A DNA stretch of 64,000 nucleotides. Source: Bacteroidales bacterium. Lineage in GTDB: Bacteria; Bacteroidota; Bacteroidia; Bacteroidales; Tenuifilaceae. Shown here in pieces: positions 27,745 through 37,068 of this stretch. The first letter of the stretch is position 1; every line of letters begins with the position of its first letter. Location of the stretch: NCBI GenBank assembly GCA_020636835.1, contig JACJXC010000005.1:248001-312000 (forward strand). Direction: 5' to 3'. Below the pieces are notes generated by a model that was given only the letters and a program-made list of their open reading frames with translations, did not search any database and was not told the DNA's origin. The position numbers and the translations under genes are program-made.

Positions 27745-29121
27745 CTATAATAGCTTACGGAGTTTCAACCGCAACTGCTCTGGCGACGACGGACGCGACA
27801 CAACCTCAAGATTCTTATTCAACAAAAACATCTTGGGCGTTTCGTCAACGTTGTACCTTAATATAACAGGATTATCGTAATCGGCTCCAAGCAGCATATC
27901 GATCCAGGGAAACCGCTTATCGGCAATAAACTTCTCCCACAATTCGCGCTCATCGTCAATGGCAATGGCAACAATTTCAAGCCCTTTATCGCAATACTCT
28001 TTATGTATTGATACAAGGCTAGGCATCATCTCAACGCAATGCGGACACCAAATGGACCAAAAAACAATCAACCGGTAGCTCGATTTATGAGCCGAGAGTT
28101 TAAACGACTTCCCAGAGGATGGCTTTACCTTAAAATCGTAGGCTTTGCTGCCAACTGCAATACTTTTCTCGAGCACCAAGCGAGCCATAAATTCAGAATC
28201 GTCCCTCAGCACCGATGCAGCCTCGCCACCATGGCTAAGCAAATAATTGAGTACACCCAAATAGTCGGTATCCATAAAGCCCCGGCATAACGAACCAATA
28301 ACCTGATTGCGCACCAAATTGCTCATGGACTTTTTAAACAGCACGCCGAGCTGCGCCACAAAAACAGAATCCTGCTGCTCCTTATCGTAGGTGTCGTCGC
28401 AAATAGATTGTTCCAAAAACTCCCAAACGTTTTTGATGAGTAGCGGGGTGTTTAGCAACCTATCGTCCGATAAATCCACACCACACCACCAATCACTAGC
28501 CAGTTGCGCTTTATAGGAACACTCACTATAGGCATCGAGCACAAACGGTTTTGTATCCAAATTAATATAGTTCGATACAAAAAGGGCGGTATCCAAAGAG
28601 GCTAAAGCCATGGCCTGGCGCGAGAAATCATGCTCAACCCGCTGCTTCTCTTCGCGGAGCTGCTGGGCAAAGGGCTGATCGGCCGAATAGTAGTTTTGCA
28701 ACGAGCCCAACATCCACAGCTGCTGCTCCACAGTTCGTTTCAACTTAACGTATTGAACGAATACCTTATTTTCCTTGGACATAATAGCCCGAAGGCTATC
28801 CTCGAGGGCAAACACAACGGACTCAAACTTAATTTCGGACTCGTTGGCCACAATAAAGTCGAAGGAACTGGTTTTCCCCAATGCCATACGGTACAGTCCC
28901 TGGCTGGCATTTTGAGGAAGCGTAAACCGGTAAACCCCGTCGGATGACGAACGGCACGAATCAACCGCATGCAAATCCTTACCGGTGTACCGCAGTAGTT
29001 TAGCCCAGGCACCAACCGACTGTTTCACTTTCAACTCAACACTAACTTGTGCCAGCAAATGCCCCATACATAAAAAGATGGAAAGAATGGTAGTAACAAT
29101 GGCTCGTTTCAGAATCATCAT
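27745..29121 (-). CDS. TlpA-like thioredoxin-fold protein with N-terminal DUF4369-like domain
   Basis: A 458-residue exported protein. A signal peptide (about 1-24, ending GHLLAQ) is followed by a beta-rich N-terminal domain (about 26-115) resembling DUF4369. A helical middle section (about 120-310) and a C-terminal thioredoxin domain (about 320-458) follow. The redox motif is WCPHC near residue 360, and the cis-proline region is VDETPKMF. Such proteins act in the periplasm as disulfide reductases or oxidoreductases. The stop codon abuts the terminator. The gene is 4 bases downstream of the hybrid kinase stop region on the same strand and probably shares its transcript. The partner protein is unknown. 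Confidence 0.85.
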   Translation of the reverse strand: MMILKRAIVTTILSIFLCMGHLLAQVSVELKVKQSVGAWAKLLRYTGKDLHAVDSCRSSSDGVYRFTLPQNASQGLYRMALGKTSSFDFIVANESEIKFESVVFALEDSLRAIMSKENKVFVQYVKLKRTVEQQLWMLGSLQNYYSADQPFAQQLREEKQRVEHDFSRQAMALASLDTALFVSNYINLDTKPFVLDAYSECSYKAQLASDWWCGVDLSDDRLLNTPLLIKNVWEFLEQSICDDTYDKEQQDSVFVAQLGVLFKKSMSNLVRNQVIGSLCRGFMDTDYLGVLNYLLSHGGEAASVLRDDSEFMARLVLEKSIAVGSKAYDFKVKPSSGKSFKLSAHKSSYRLIVFWSIWCPHCVEMMPSLVSIHKEYCDKGLEIVAIAIDDERELWEKFIADKRFPWIDMLLGADYDNPVILRYNVDETPKMFLLNKNLEVVSRPSSPEQLRLKLRKLL

Positions 29122-29125
29122 TCAG

Positions 29126-31441
29126 CTATTTTAAAAGGTACTTAACTATCTTCTGTTTAAGATCGGCAGGGTTGAAGGGCTTAAGAACAAAATCGTTCAT
29201 CCCTATACTAAAAATTTTACGTTTCACATCGCGCATGGCCGATGCGCTAAGCGCAATAATTGGGATCGAGTTCTTGACAGGGCAATCGAGACTACGAATG
29301 GCCATAGCAGCCTCATATCCATTCATCTCGGGCATCTCCAAATCCATCAGGATTAAATCGAAATTAGTGCTACGCACCATCTCCAAAGCCACCAGGCCAT
29401 TTTCGGCATGCTCGTGGTTAATTCCCCAGCTGGAGAGGAACCTGCGGACAATTAGCGTATTCAGCTCGTTATCCTCCACAACCAGCACGTTATACACATG
29501 CCCCTTATTAAGTTCGGCCTCGAGACTTAACTGCGGAACCTGCACCTTATCTTCGGGGATCACCGGAAGAGTAAGATCGAAGAAGAAAGTAGAACCGATG
29601 CCGGGAGTACTCCTGAGCTCAATGCTCCCTCCCATAAGCCCCACCAACTGCTTGGAGATGGCAAGTCCCAAACCGGTTCCTCCAAAGCGACTCATCTGAC
29701 CGTGCACCTGAGTGAACTCTTGAAAAATAACCCGCTGCGAATCCGCAGCAATTCCAATACCCGTATCGGAAACCGAGAACCGAACTCGAACACTCTTTTT
29801 ATTCCTCTTTAGCAGACTGAACTCAATTCCAACATGCCCCTTACTGGTAAACTTAATAGCATTGCCCACCAAGTTGGTAAGCACCTGGTTTAAACGAATC
29901 CTATCGCCCGATAACAGGTGAGGAATTTCAGCATCAATTTTGCCCTTAATATCGAGCCCCTTTTCCTTGGCCATTTGGGTAAAAGCCCCTAATAGGCCAG
30001 CATGCATCTGATGCAAATCGATATCGGATAGCATTAAATCCAATCGACCGGCCTCAATCTTACTAAAATCGAGGATATCGTTTAGTAAAGCCAATAAGTT
30101 CTCGGCTGAATACTTCAACGCGGTTAGATGATTAAACTGCTCAGGTTTAGGCTCTTCCTGCAGCAATAGGTTAGTCATACCAATTACTGCATTCATGGGG
30201 GTTCGAATTTCGTGGCTCATGGTGGAAAGGAAGCGCTCCTTGGCCCGGCTGGCCTCCTCGGCCAACTCCTTGGCCTCCACCAATTCCTGCTCCTGCTTTT
30301 TACGCAGGGTAATGTCGTTCATGGCCGAGAGCAAACACTCGCGCCCCTGAATATTGATCACCTCGATAGATAGCAAGGTGGTAATAGTTTCGTTTTTACG
30401 GGTTAGTATTTTAGTCTCCAAATTGCTAACCCGCCCATGCTCACGTAAATAGGCAATTAAATCGAAACGCCGATCAACCTCCTCAAAAATACCAAGATCG
30501 ATGGATCGACGTCCAATTACCTCATCCTTACGCAGACCTGTTTTCATAAGGAATGAATCGTTCACATCAAGGTACAAACCGTCGTCGACGGTGCTAATGC
30601 TCATCATCACCGAAGCAGTGTTAAACGCTTTGGAAAACTTTTCCTCCGAAGCTTTTATAACCCTCTCGGCCTCAATACGCGGGCTAATATCCTGGGCTAT
30701 GGCATAAATCACATCGCGCCTACTCCAGAAACCCTTAACCATTCGAACCTCAACGGGAACCTCGTTACCATCTCGGGTTCTCATCTTTGAGGTGTATTGC
30801 CCCCGCTCGCCACCAAACACCACGTTTAAAGTAGCAGATATGGTGGAATGCGCCTCGGTATGCAATTTCACAAACGACTCCAAAAGCAGTTCATGCTCCT
30901 GATACCCCAGCCTATTAAGAACGGATTGGTTAACCTGAACAATATTTCCATTGTGATTTATGATAAAAACAAAATCGCCAAAAGCATTAACCAGCAGCCG
31001 GAAATTCAGTTCCTCCTCCATTAAGCCGCTCTCCGCCTCCTTTTGCTGGGTAATATCGTAACTAGAGCAAAGCAGCGCGGAACTACCCTCCCAATCGATT
31101 ATCGATACATTGGACTTAATCCACCTAAGCTCATTGGTCTTGGTAAGAATTCGCAAGGTAAAACTATTGGACCTGCGCAACTTGATCTCACTAAAATCGT
31201 TTTGGAATAGCAGCTTAATCAGCTTCCGATCCTTCGGGTGAACCGCCTCGATGAATGACATCGACTTCAACTCGGGCAATGTGTACCCCAGCAGAGCCGA
31301 AAGGCTCGGATTTGCGAAAACAACCCGAAAGCCCTGTATTACATAAATACTACTCTCATTCTGAAACAATAAACGTTTTAACAGCTTATTTTCAGACTCT
31401 AAGCCTCCTGAACAAATACCAATATCAGAATCGATTCCCAA
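29126..31441 (-). CDS. Hybrid sensor histidine kinase with three PAS domains and a receiver
   Basis: A 771-residue protein. There are three PAS domains (about 25-135, 145-260 and 265-385), then HisKA with the phospho-acceptor in MSHEIRTPMNAV (His near 410), HATPase_c with N and G boxes (NLVGNAIKFTS, DTGIGI, GGTGLGLAI), and a C-terminal receiver domain with LILMDLEMPEMNG (phospho-Asp near 700). It senses an unknown signal and autophosphorylates. The start is uncertain: the codon at 31441 is TTG, and the frame stays open about 25 codons upstream without any ATG, encoding a hydrophobic stretch. No downstream response regulator is adjacent; the next gene is the TlpA-like protein. Confidence 0.88.
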   Translation of the reverse strand: MGIDSDIGICSGGLESENKLLKRLLFQNESSIYVIQGFRVVFANPSLSALLGYTLPELKSMSFIEAVHPKDRKLIKLLFQNDFSEIKLRRSNSFTLRILTKTNELRWIKSNVSIIDWEGSSALLCSSYDITQQKEAESGLMEEELNFRLLVNAFGDFVFIINHNGNIVQVNQSVLNRLGYQEHELLLESFVKLHTEAHSTISATLNVVFGGERGQYTSKMRTRDGNEVPVEVRMVKGFWSRRDVIYAIAQDISPRIEAERVIKASEEKFSKAFNTASVMMSISTVDDGLYLDVNDSFLMKTGLRKDEVIGRRSIDLGIFEEVDRRFDLIAYLREHGRVSNLETKILTRKNETITTLLSIEVINIQGRECLLSAMNDITLRKKQEQELVEAKELAEEASRAKERFLSTMSHEIRTPMNAVIGMTNLLLQEEPKPEQFNHLTALKYSAENLLALLNDILDFSKIEAGRLDLMLSDIDLHQMHAGLLGAFTQMAKEKGLDIKGKIDAEIPHLLSGDRIRLNQVLTNLVGNAIKFTSKGHVGIEFSLLKRNKKSVRVRFSVSDTGIGIAADSQRVIFQEFTQVHGQMSRFGGTGLGLAISKQLVGLMGGSIELRSTPGIGSTFFFDLTLPVIPEDKVQVPQLSLEAELNKGHVYNVLVVEDNELNTLIVRRFLSSWGINHEHAENGLVALEMVRSTNFDLILMDLEMPEMNGYEAAMAIRSLDCPVKNSIPIIALSASAMRDVKRKIFSIGMNDFVLKPFNPADLKQKIVKYLLK

Positions 31442-31719
31442 AATACAAGTAATTAATGAGCCGAGTAAAGATATGGCAAAAGTTATAAAAAAGTGTCGAT
31501 ATGCGAACAGAATCCATCAAAGATTTAGAAATATAAGCAAACAATAGTGCCACTGAACACCATACTGCACAACGGGATGAGTAATAATGCAAATTACAAA
31601 AAGCGCCACAATGTCATTATAAAACTGTAAAGTACGTCAAAATTTCAGAATTATTGGAATGGCATATACATTGAACAGATACTAGTACAAAAGTAAACTT
31701 AATGTCTAACTAAATAATT

Positions 31720-31724
31720 GGAGG
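31720..31724 (+). promoter_or_regulatory. Strong Shine-Dalgarno of the Hsp20 gene
   Basis: GGAGG lies eight bases upstream of the ATG at 31733. It decides the start against the in-frame TTG at 31718. Such a strong site is unusual in this window, where most starts lack one, and suggests high translation under stress. Confidence 0.75.
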
Positions 31725-31732
31725 AAAAAGTT

Positions 31733-32164
31733 ATGATACCGATGTTAAGACGCAGAAATGCACTACCCAGTTTCGTTGATGAGTTCTTCGGCGACGATCT
31801 ATTCAACCGTTTCTTCAACGAAAATGAGAATGTAACTCTTCCTTCGGTAAACATCAAGGAAGGCAAAGAGGACTTCTCGATTGAAGTTGCCGCTCCCGGA
31901 TTCGACAAAAAAGACTTCAGAGTGGATCTCAACAACAACATCCTTGAAATATCGAGCGAAAAGGAGTTGAAGCAGGAGGAAAACGATGCGAAAATAATGC
32001 GACGCGAATTCCGCTACTCATCGTTTAAGCGCACCTTCACCCTTCCGGACACCGCCGACACCGATAAGATTAAGGCAGAGTACAAGGATGGAATCCTGAG
32101 TATTACAATCCCCAAAAAGGATGAGGCCAAGGTTAAACCCGTAAAACAAATCTCAATCTCATAG
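31733..32164 (+). CDS. Hsp20/alpha-crystallin family small heat shock protein
   Basis: A 143-residue small heat shock protein. It has a short N-terminal arm with the SFVDEFFGDDLF segment, a central alpha-crystallin domain (about 38-130; SIEVAAPGFDKKDFRVDL, FRYSSFKRTFTLPD, AEYKDGILSITIPK) and a C-terminal tail with an IxI-like end (QISIS). It would act as an ATP-independent holdase forming oligomers in the cytoplasm. It is monocistronic, with a strong ribosome binding site and a 15-bp terminator. I saw no CIRCE inverted repeat in the 290-base upstream gap. Confidence 0.95.
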   Translation: MIPMLRRRNALPSFVDEFFGDDLFNRFFNENENVTLPSVNIKEGKEDFSIEVAAPGFDKKDFRVDLNNNILEISSEKELKQEENDAKIMRREFRYSSFKRTFTLPDTADTDKIKAEYKDGILSITIPKKDEAKVKPVKQISIS

Positions 32165-32196
32165 AAGAAAAGCCCAGTAAAACTGGGCTTTTCTTC
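32164..32196. terminator. Bidirectional intrinsic terminator between hsp20 and pyrI
   Basis: A perfect 15-bp inverted repeat with left arm GAAGAAAAGCCCAGT and a 3-base loop. The T-rich right arm serves the plus strand, and the A-rich left arm serves the minus-strand pyrBI transcript. Confidence 0.9.
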
Positions 32197-32217
32197 TTTC
32201 CATGGGTAAAAGGGCGG

Positions 32218-32676
32218 CTACCTGTACTCCATGTGCTCCTGATCGGTGATTTTCTCGCAGTAATGACACTTTAGCGACACATTCTTTTTATCGGCCACAT
32301 GGAACTTTGGGGTAACATTTTCGAAATTAGTAATACACTTGGGGTTAACGCATTTCACAATTCCAACAATATCGTCGGGAACCTCAACCAGCATCTTTTC
32401 CACCACCACGTAATCCTTAATAATATTCAATTTGGCATGTGGTGCCACAATGGCGATACGGTTAATTTCGTCGCGTTCAAAATACTTATCTGCAATTTTT
32501 ACAATGGCCTTCTTGCCCAGATGGCCACTCTCCAAATTGGTTCCGAAGGTGATGAGGTTAGGAATCTTATCTAGACCCAGAATTGAGATAACCTTGAAAA
32601 GGTTCTGTGCAGGAATATGATCAATCACGGTTCCGTTCTGGATAGCACTTACACTTAGGTGTTTTTTATCGTTCAT
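32218..32676 (-). CDS. pyrI: Aspartate carbamoyltransferase regulatory subunit
   Basis: A 152-residue protein of the normal PyrI length. The N-terminal allosteric domain (about 1-100) includes VSAIQNGTVIDHIPA, which binds nucleotides. The C-terminal zinc domain has four cysteines in the pattern CVNPKC ... CHYC. It binds CTP/ATP and holds catalytic trimers together in the holoenzyme. It is 17 bases downstream of pyrB in the same transcript. Confidence 0.96.
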   Translation of the reverse strand: MNDKKHLSVSAIQNGTVIDHIPAQNLFKVISILGLDKIPNLITFGTNLESGHLGKKAIVKIADKYFERDEINRIAIVAPHAKLNIIKDYVVVEKMLVEVPDDIVGIVKCVNPKCITNFENVTPKFHVADKKNVSLKCHYCEKITDQEHMEYR

Positions 32677-32693
32677 CGCTGTAATTTTTAATT

Positions 32694-33602
32694 TTACTTT
32701 AAACCCAAAATAGAAGCCATAATAGCCATACGCGCATAAACCCCATTAAGGGCCTGTGTAAAGTAGTAAGCCTTTGCGTTGTCGTCCACATCAACATTGA
32801 TTTCGTTAACACGGGGTAGCGGATGCAACACCCTCATATTTGCCTTGGTTCCCTCAAGCATGCAGCTCCTGAGTATGTATGCATTTTTCACCTTTTCGTA
32901 ATCCATCGGATCGGAGAAACGCTCCTTTTGCACACGGGTCATATAAACGATATCGGCATCCTTAATATTCTCGGCCAAATCGGTATGCTCCTCGTACTTC
33001 AAGCCCATCTCCTTAAGGAATAGTTTGTACTCCTGCGGCATCTGGAGCTCCTTAGGCGCAATAAACACAAACGATGCATTGAACTGCGACATGGCCATGA
33101 GCAACGAGTGAACGGTGCGCCCGTACTTTAAATCGCCCACCATCACAATTTTGAGGTTGTTGAGGGTTCCCTGAGTTTTACGGATAGAGTACAAATCGAG
33201 CATGGTTTGCGTAGGGTGCTGATTGGCTCCATCGCCGGCATTGATAATTGGCACAGGCGAAACCTCGCTGGCATAGCGGGCACTACCCTCCACGGGGTGA
33301 CGCATCACAATCAGATCGGAGTAATTGGCCACGGTAAGGATAGTATCCTTTAGGCTTTCGCCCTTGGCCACACTCGACGAGGAGGCCTCCGAAAACCCAA
33401 TCACCCTACCGCCAAGCCTATTCACAGCGCTCTCGAAGCTTAAACGGGTTCGGGTTGATGGCTCAAAGAAAAGTGTAGCCACAATCTTTCCCTCCAGGAT
33501 TCGCTGCGAGGGGTTCTTCTCAAACTCCTCGGCCATATCGAGAATTCTAAAAATCTCCTCGCGGCTCAGGTCGTTAATCGAAACCAAACTTCTGTTTTTC
33601 AT
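32694..33602 (-). CDS. pyrB: Aspartate carbamoyltransferase catalytic subunit
   Basis: A 302-residue enzyme starting at the ATG at 33602 (MKNRSLVSI); the longer frame adds 11 non-conserved residues. Carbamoyl-phosphate binding motif FEPSTRTRLSFE is near residue 50, followed by RHPVEGSARYA and the Asp-binding HPLPRVNEI loop. It makes N-carbamoyl-aspartate in pyrimidine synthesis, pairing with PyrI for allosteric control. No leader-peptide attenuator of the enterobacterial kind is visible in the upstream 110 bases. Confidence 0.97.
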   Translation of the reverse strand: MKNRSLVSINDLSREEIFRILDMAEEFEKNPSQRILEGKIVATLFFEPSTRTRLSFESAVNRLGGRVIGFSEASSSSVAKGESLKDTILTVANYSDLIVMRHPVEGSARYASEVSPVPIINAGDGANQHPTQTMLDLYSIRKTQGTLNNLKIVMVGDLKYGRTVHSLLMAMSQFNASFVFIAPKELQMPQEYKLFLKEMGLKYEEHTDLAENIKDADIVYMTRVQKERFSDPMDYEKVKNAYILRSCMLEGTKANMRVLHPLPRVNEINVDVDDNAKAYYFTQALNGVYARMAIMASILGLK

Positions 33603-33715
33603 CTGTCTATAATTTATTAGGTGGTTTATTATCAATAGTATTCATCTTATAAATTTACATTAATTAACCAGTTTATGTCGATAACACCATCCTACCAACA
33701 ATGAGGTGTTATTCA

Positions 33716-33740
33716 AAAAAAAGCCCCGGCAATCGGGGCT
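33716..33740 (-). terminator. Intrinsic terminator of the DMT-YigZ transcript
   Basis: On the minus strand AGCCCCG and its complement flank a 5-base loop and are followed by a run of seven or more T residues. It lies directly after the yigZ-like stop at 33742. Confidence 0.85.
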
Positions 33741-33741
33741 A

Positions 33742-34356
33742 CTATACGGTTGACAAATGATCAACATTAACAGATTCTATTTTCTCGATCCGCGACACAA
33801 ACTCCTCGCTCAAGCCCTTCCGGATCGACACATCAATACTACAACTATTGTCGAAATGCTGCTCAATTATTTCGATACCAAGCTCCTTCACAATCCTCAT
33901 CACATCGTTCATAGCCAAGTAACTGAATCGAACCTTAAAGATATCGTCAACAGTTTTAACAATAATCGAAGCATTCTGCAGCGCATCCTGAGTGGCCGAC
34001 TTGTAGGCATTTATCAACCCCGACACGCCCAGCTTTGTTCCACCAAAGTAACGGATTACCACCACCAATACGTTGGTAATGTTAAGGCTCAAGAGCTGCC
34101 CGTGAATTGGTTTTCCGGCCGTACCCGATGGCTCACCATCGTCGTTAACCCGCCATTTGTCTGCCTTGGCACCCAAGATATATGCATAGCAATGGTGGCG
34201 CGCATCGTAGTACTCCTTGCGCAGGGCATCTACAATACCCTTAACCTCCTCCTCGGTGCGTACTGGCTGAGCAATGGCAATAAACTTGCTCCCCTTTTCG
34301 CGGTAAATCCCATTCGAAGGCCTCTCCAATGTGCGATATGTATCCTCGGGCACCAT
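33742..34356 (-). CDS. yigZ: YigZ/IMPACT family protein
   Basis: A 204-residue protein. The N-terminal UPF0029 (Impact) domain shows SKFIAIAQPV, ARHHCYAYILG, DDGEPSGTAGKPI and VVVIRYFGGTKLG; a C-terminal ferredoxin-like DUF1949 domain (about 138-204) follows. Function in bacteria is uncertain; structural work suggests nucleic-acid binding, and the eukaryotic relative IMPACT regulates translation. Its ATG overlaps the stop codon of the upstream DMT transporter by one base (TGATG), implying translational coupling. This pairing is unexpected and its meaning is unknown. Confidence 0.92.
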   Translation of the reverse strand: MVPEDTYRTLERPSNGIYREKGSKFIAIAQPVRTEEEVKGIVDALRKEYYDARHHCYAYILGAKADKWRVNDDGEPSGTAGKPIHGQLLSLNITNVLVVVIRYFGGTKLGVSGLINAYKSATQDALQNASIIVKTVDDIFKVRFSYLAMNDVMRIVKELGIEIIEQHFDNSCSIDVSIRKGLSEEFVSRIEKIESVNVDHLSTV

Positions 34357-35240
34357 CAGCTATAGGCAAGTATTATAATTGAAATAACGGAAAGCAGTAT
34401 GCCAGCCCAATTGGTGCGGGTTGGTCGCTCTTTAAACAGCATTAAACCAATAAAAACGCTGGCCACAACAACACCAATATTATTTATTCCGAACAGAATG
34501 GATCCTTGCATCTGTTTACCTGTAAGTATATCGGTATGGTTTAGGGCGGCAATCATAAAGTACATTGAGCCGAAATTAACCAAACCCAGAATAACACCAA
34601 GAATCCAGGTCTTAATATGCTTCAAATTGTTGGCTGCAGGCTTATTGAAGGGCAAAATTGCAAAACCAATAGTTCCAGCAATGGCAAATACTGCCGAGTT
34701 AAATATCGGATTCAACTCATTGGTAACAAACGTGGTTTGGGCATACTTAACGGACGAATCGATTATTCCAATTCCAATAAATATTATCAATGGCAAGTAC
34801 AACCCAGCTCTTCCGTGGGTTAATTTCTCCTTCTTATACGTGGTGAGCAGAACCGAAACCAGAGCCAGTATAATTCCTATGATTTTTATAGTATTCAGGG
34901 AATCGTTAGCATCAATCCACACGGAGAAGAGGATTGGAAGTATCACAGACATCTTAGCGGCAACGGATGTAACTGCCACTCCAGCACGCTGGGTACTCAA
35001 AGCAATAAGCCGAAACACCGAGATGAACATCACTCCCAGTATCAGCATAAAGATTAAAGTACCAATATTCAGGCTTAGCAGGGGCTTTACATCACCGTTA
35101 GCCAAAAAAAAACCTGCTAAGCAGGCAGTGATATAATTGATAAGAATAGCGCTAAACGAATTTACTTTAAAGCGTTCGGCAAATTTAAATGTAACCAGAA
35201 CAGCCGCAGACGAAAGAATACAAAGCAGTAAATAAATCAT
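34356..35240 (-). CDS. DMT superfamily (EamA-type) transporter
   Basis: A 294-residue membrane protein with about ten hydrophobic helices in two repeated halves, as in EamA/DMT exporters. The start is set at the ATG at 35240 (MIYLLLCILSS) because a perfect promoter -7 box covers 35256-35263; the in-frame ATG at 35258 would lie inside that box and could not be part of the transcript. The substrate is unknown; family members move amino acids, sugars or other metabolites. It is translationally coupled to the YigZ gene. Confidence 0.82.
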   Translation of the reverse strand: MIYLLLCILSSAAVLVTFKFAERFKVNSFSAILINYITACLAGFFLANGDVKPLLSLNIGTLIFMLILGVMFISVFRLIALSTQRAGVAVTSVAAKMSVILPILFSVWIDANDSLNTIKIIGIILALVSVLLTTYKKEKLTHGRAGLYLPLIIFIGIGIIDSSVKYAQTTFVTNELNPIFNSAVFAIAGTIGFAILPFNKPAANNLKHIKTWILGVILGLVNFGSMYFMIAALNHTDILTGKQMQGSILFGINNIGVVVASVFIGLMLFKERPTRTNWAGILLSVISIIILAYS

Positions 35241-35255
35241 TGTATTAGGTTTGTG

Positions 35256-35287
35256 CAAAATTATTCGATTTTTGCATACCTCACAAA
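35256..35287 (-). promoter_or_regulatory. Consensus Bacteroidota promoter of the DMT-YigZ operon
   Basis: On the minus strand TTTG (35287-35284) is followed after 20 bases by TAATTTTG (35263-35256), matching both the -33 and -7 consensus perfectly with the expected spacing. The predicted transcript starts near 35250, giving a leader of only about 10 bases before the ATG at 35240. Confidence 0.7.
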
Positions 35288-35406
35288 TTTTAGCGCCACC
35301 TTTTTTCGGTTTACGATTAACAATTTATTAACAACCGCCAAAAGCCTACTCCAATCCGACCAGCACACAAACATCTTTAAGCCATAAAAAAACGGATAGA
35401 TAATGA

Positions 35407-37068
35407 CTAACGGGTCAAACTATCAACCACATCGCGAACGGCAACTTTAGCAATGTAAACTACTACAGGATTATCAATATTCCACCGTCGAATAATGCTA
35501 TCCACATTAATGCTCCGAACCGTAACCACCATCGGGTTGGCCCTTCGTTCCACCAATTGGGTAAAGGCTTGTGCCCAAACACCTCCATTCAGCTCCAACT
35601 GTCCAATCTCATCAATAACAACCACCTCGCCCTCTTTTGCCTGTAACAACTTAGCTTCGCCTTCGCGTATGGCATCGGCATTAAAAACGAACGATTTGCT
35701 AGGTGAACCGGCCTGTCCAACACGGGTTGACAACTGCATGGAGCAATTCTCAGGCAAAAGAACCAACTGGTAGCCCGATCGTAAATGCGGCTCCCCTTGC
35801 CCCAAAGCATAAAATCCGGTAAAATCGATATTTTTATCCGCCAATTCGTTTACAAGATTATGCACAAAGGTTGTTTTCCCCTCGCCCCTTTGGCCAACAA
35901 TCAGGATAAACGGATATTCAGCTTTAACACGGGGGCCAGGCGCTAGAGTATCGTTCACCAAATTCCGGATTTGACTAATAGGATTTCCACCCCTCAACTC
36001 AAATGCCTTTATCCGCCCCATATACTCGGGTAACGAGTTAAACGCCAACGAAGTGGCCATATAGGCTGGCTGAAAAAAGCCACCTGCAAAGAAACCCTTA
36101 ACACTCGGCTTCCCTAGCTCTGAACCAATCGCGGCAAACGACACCACAACCAGGAATGCTCTCATCATTATTCGGGTTCCATTCTCGAACCAAGTAAAAT
36201 CGGCCAAATTGCCCACACTTAGCAATGGAACGATATACGAGAATAGTACGATTGGAACCGTAAGCCCCAACCTCTTAAATGGGAAACGAGTGCGTGGGTA
36301 AAAAAACATTGTTACCCCAATGTAAACCGTTGCAATAATCAACGATGCGTAGGTTGGCATTTTCGAAGTAAAGGTCAGGAATAGAATCAGGAACACTAAA
36401 TGTACCAAAAAGTAAACAAAAGGTAGTATGGATTTTTTGGGAGTAACAACCCATTCGGTAACACACACTTGGGGTATAGCCCAGTCTGTCCGCTTAATTT
36501 TACGGCCAATGGAGAAACCCAGAAATACTGCAACAAAACCGAAAAGCAAATACAAGCCCCCCACGCCAATAACCGGCCAATAATTGGGCGTTGAATTAAT
36601 ACCATTAGGGCTAATTTTGAAAACCGAGATGTATAAATCGTAAATACTGGAGCCGTACATCATGAATAACCGAGTAATTTTGAATGTTGGCACCGTGATC
36701 ACAGCTAAACCGCCACCCAGCATCAAGCCCCATAAATTAGTTCCCAACAGCAAAACACCCAGCTCCATCATAACACCCTCGAGCATTATGCCAATCATCG
36801 GCGATAAAATCACAGCACTGGGCGATACCGATTTTAGCATTGCACACACGAGCGCCGCCCGCCAGTACAAGCCCCGTTGCGGATTAGTTGCCGATATGGC
36901 GGTCATAATCATAACCCCTGCAAACGAAAGGAAAGTTCCTGCAGCAAGGGGAAGCATAAGGTTATGCAAAACACTACCCAACACTATCTCCAAAGCACCC
37001 CAGAACGTTCCGGCCACCACCGCTTTCTGCCAAATGGGCGATAAAAGATGGGAAGAATCACTACTCAT
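35407..37068 (-). CDS. ECF S/T-like membrane domains fused to a THEP1-like P-loop NTPase
   Basis: A 553-residue protein. Residues about 12-190 form roughly six hydrophobic segments like an ECF substrate-binding (S) component. Residues about 215-375 add further helices and a region resembling the EcfT transmembrane coupling protein, with TRIMMRAFLVVVS, then AFELRGGNP in the place of the Ala-Arg-Gly coupling motif. Residues 385-553 are a P-loop NTPase: Walker A GQRGEGKTT (392-400), Walker B VVVIDEIGQLE (482-492) and a THEP1-type layout, not the ABC fold (no LSGGQ signature). It is therefore a candidate one-polypeptide uptake system or NTP-gated membrane protein. Its start overlaps the stop of the upstream small membrane gene by four bases (ATGA). 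The ligand is unknown. Confidence 0.6.
   Translation of the reverse strand: MSSDSSHLLSPIWQKAVVAGTFWGALEIVLGSVLHNLMLPLAAGTFLSFAGVMIMTAISATNPQRGLYWRAALVCAMLKSVSPSAVILSPMIGIMLEGVMMELGVLLLGTNLWGLMLGGGLAVITVPTFKITRLFMMYGSSIYDLYISVFKISPNGINSTPNYWPVIGVGGLYLLFGFVAVFLGFSIGRKIKRTDWAIPQVCVTEWVVTPKKSILPFVYFLVHLVFLILFLTFTSKMPTYASLIIATVYIGVTMFFYPRTRFPFKRLGLTVPIVLFSYIVPLLSVGNLADFTWFENGTRIMMRAFLVVVSFAAIGSELGKPSVKGFFAGGFFQPAYMATSLAFNSLPEYMGRIKAFELRGGNPISQIRNLVNDTLAPGPRVKAEYPFILIVGQRGEGKTTFVHNLVNELADKNIDFTGFYALGQGEPHLRSGYQLVLLPENCSMQLSTRVGQAGSPSKSFVFNADAIREGEAKLLQAKEGEVVVIDEIGQLELNGGVWAQAFTQLVERRANPMVVTVRSINVDSIIRRWNIDNPVVVYIAKVAVRDVVDSLTR

Noticed and set aside
31442..31732. CIRCE element or other heat-shock operator upstream of Hsp20
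   Set aside because: No TTAGCACTC-N9-GAGTGCTAA-like dyad is present in this 291-base gap.
33757..34365. 202-codon plus-strand frame opposite the YigZ gene
   Set aside because: It lies fully antisense to a clear YigZ/IMPACT protein and its translation has no recognisable domain.
34399..35136. 245-codon plus-strand frame opposite the DMT transporter
   Set aside because: Antisense shadow of a membrane protein; the minus-strand product has the expected helices and a perfect promoter.
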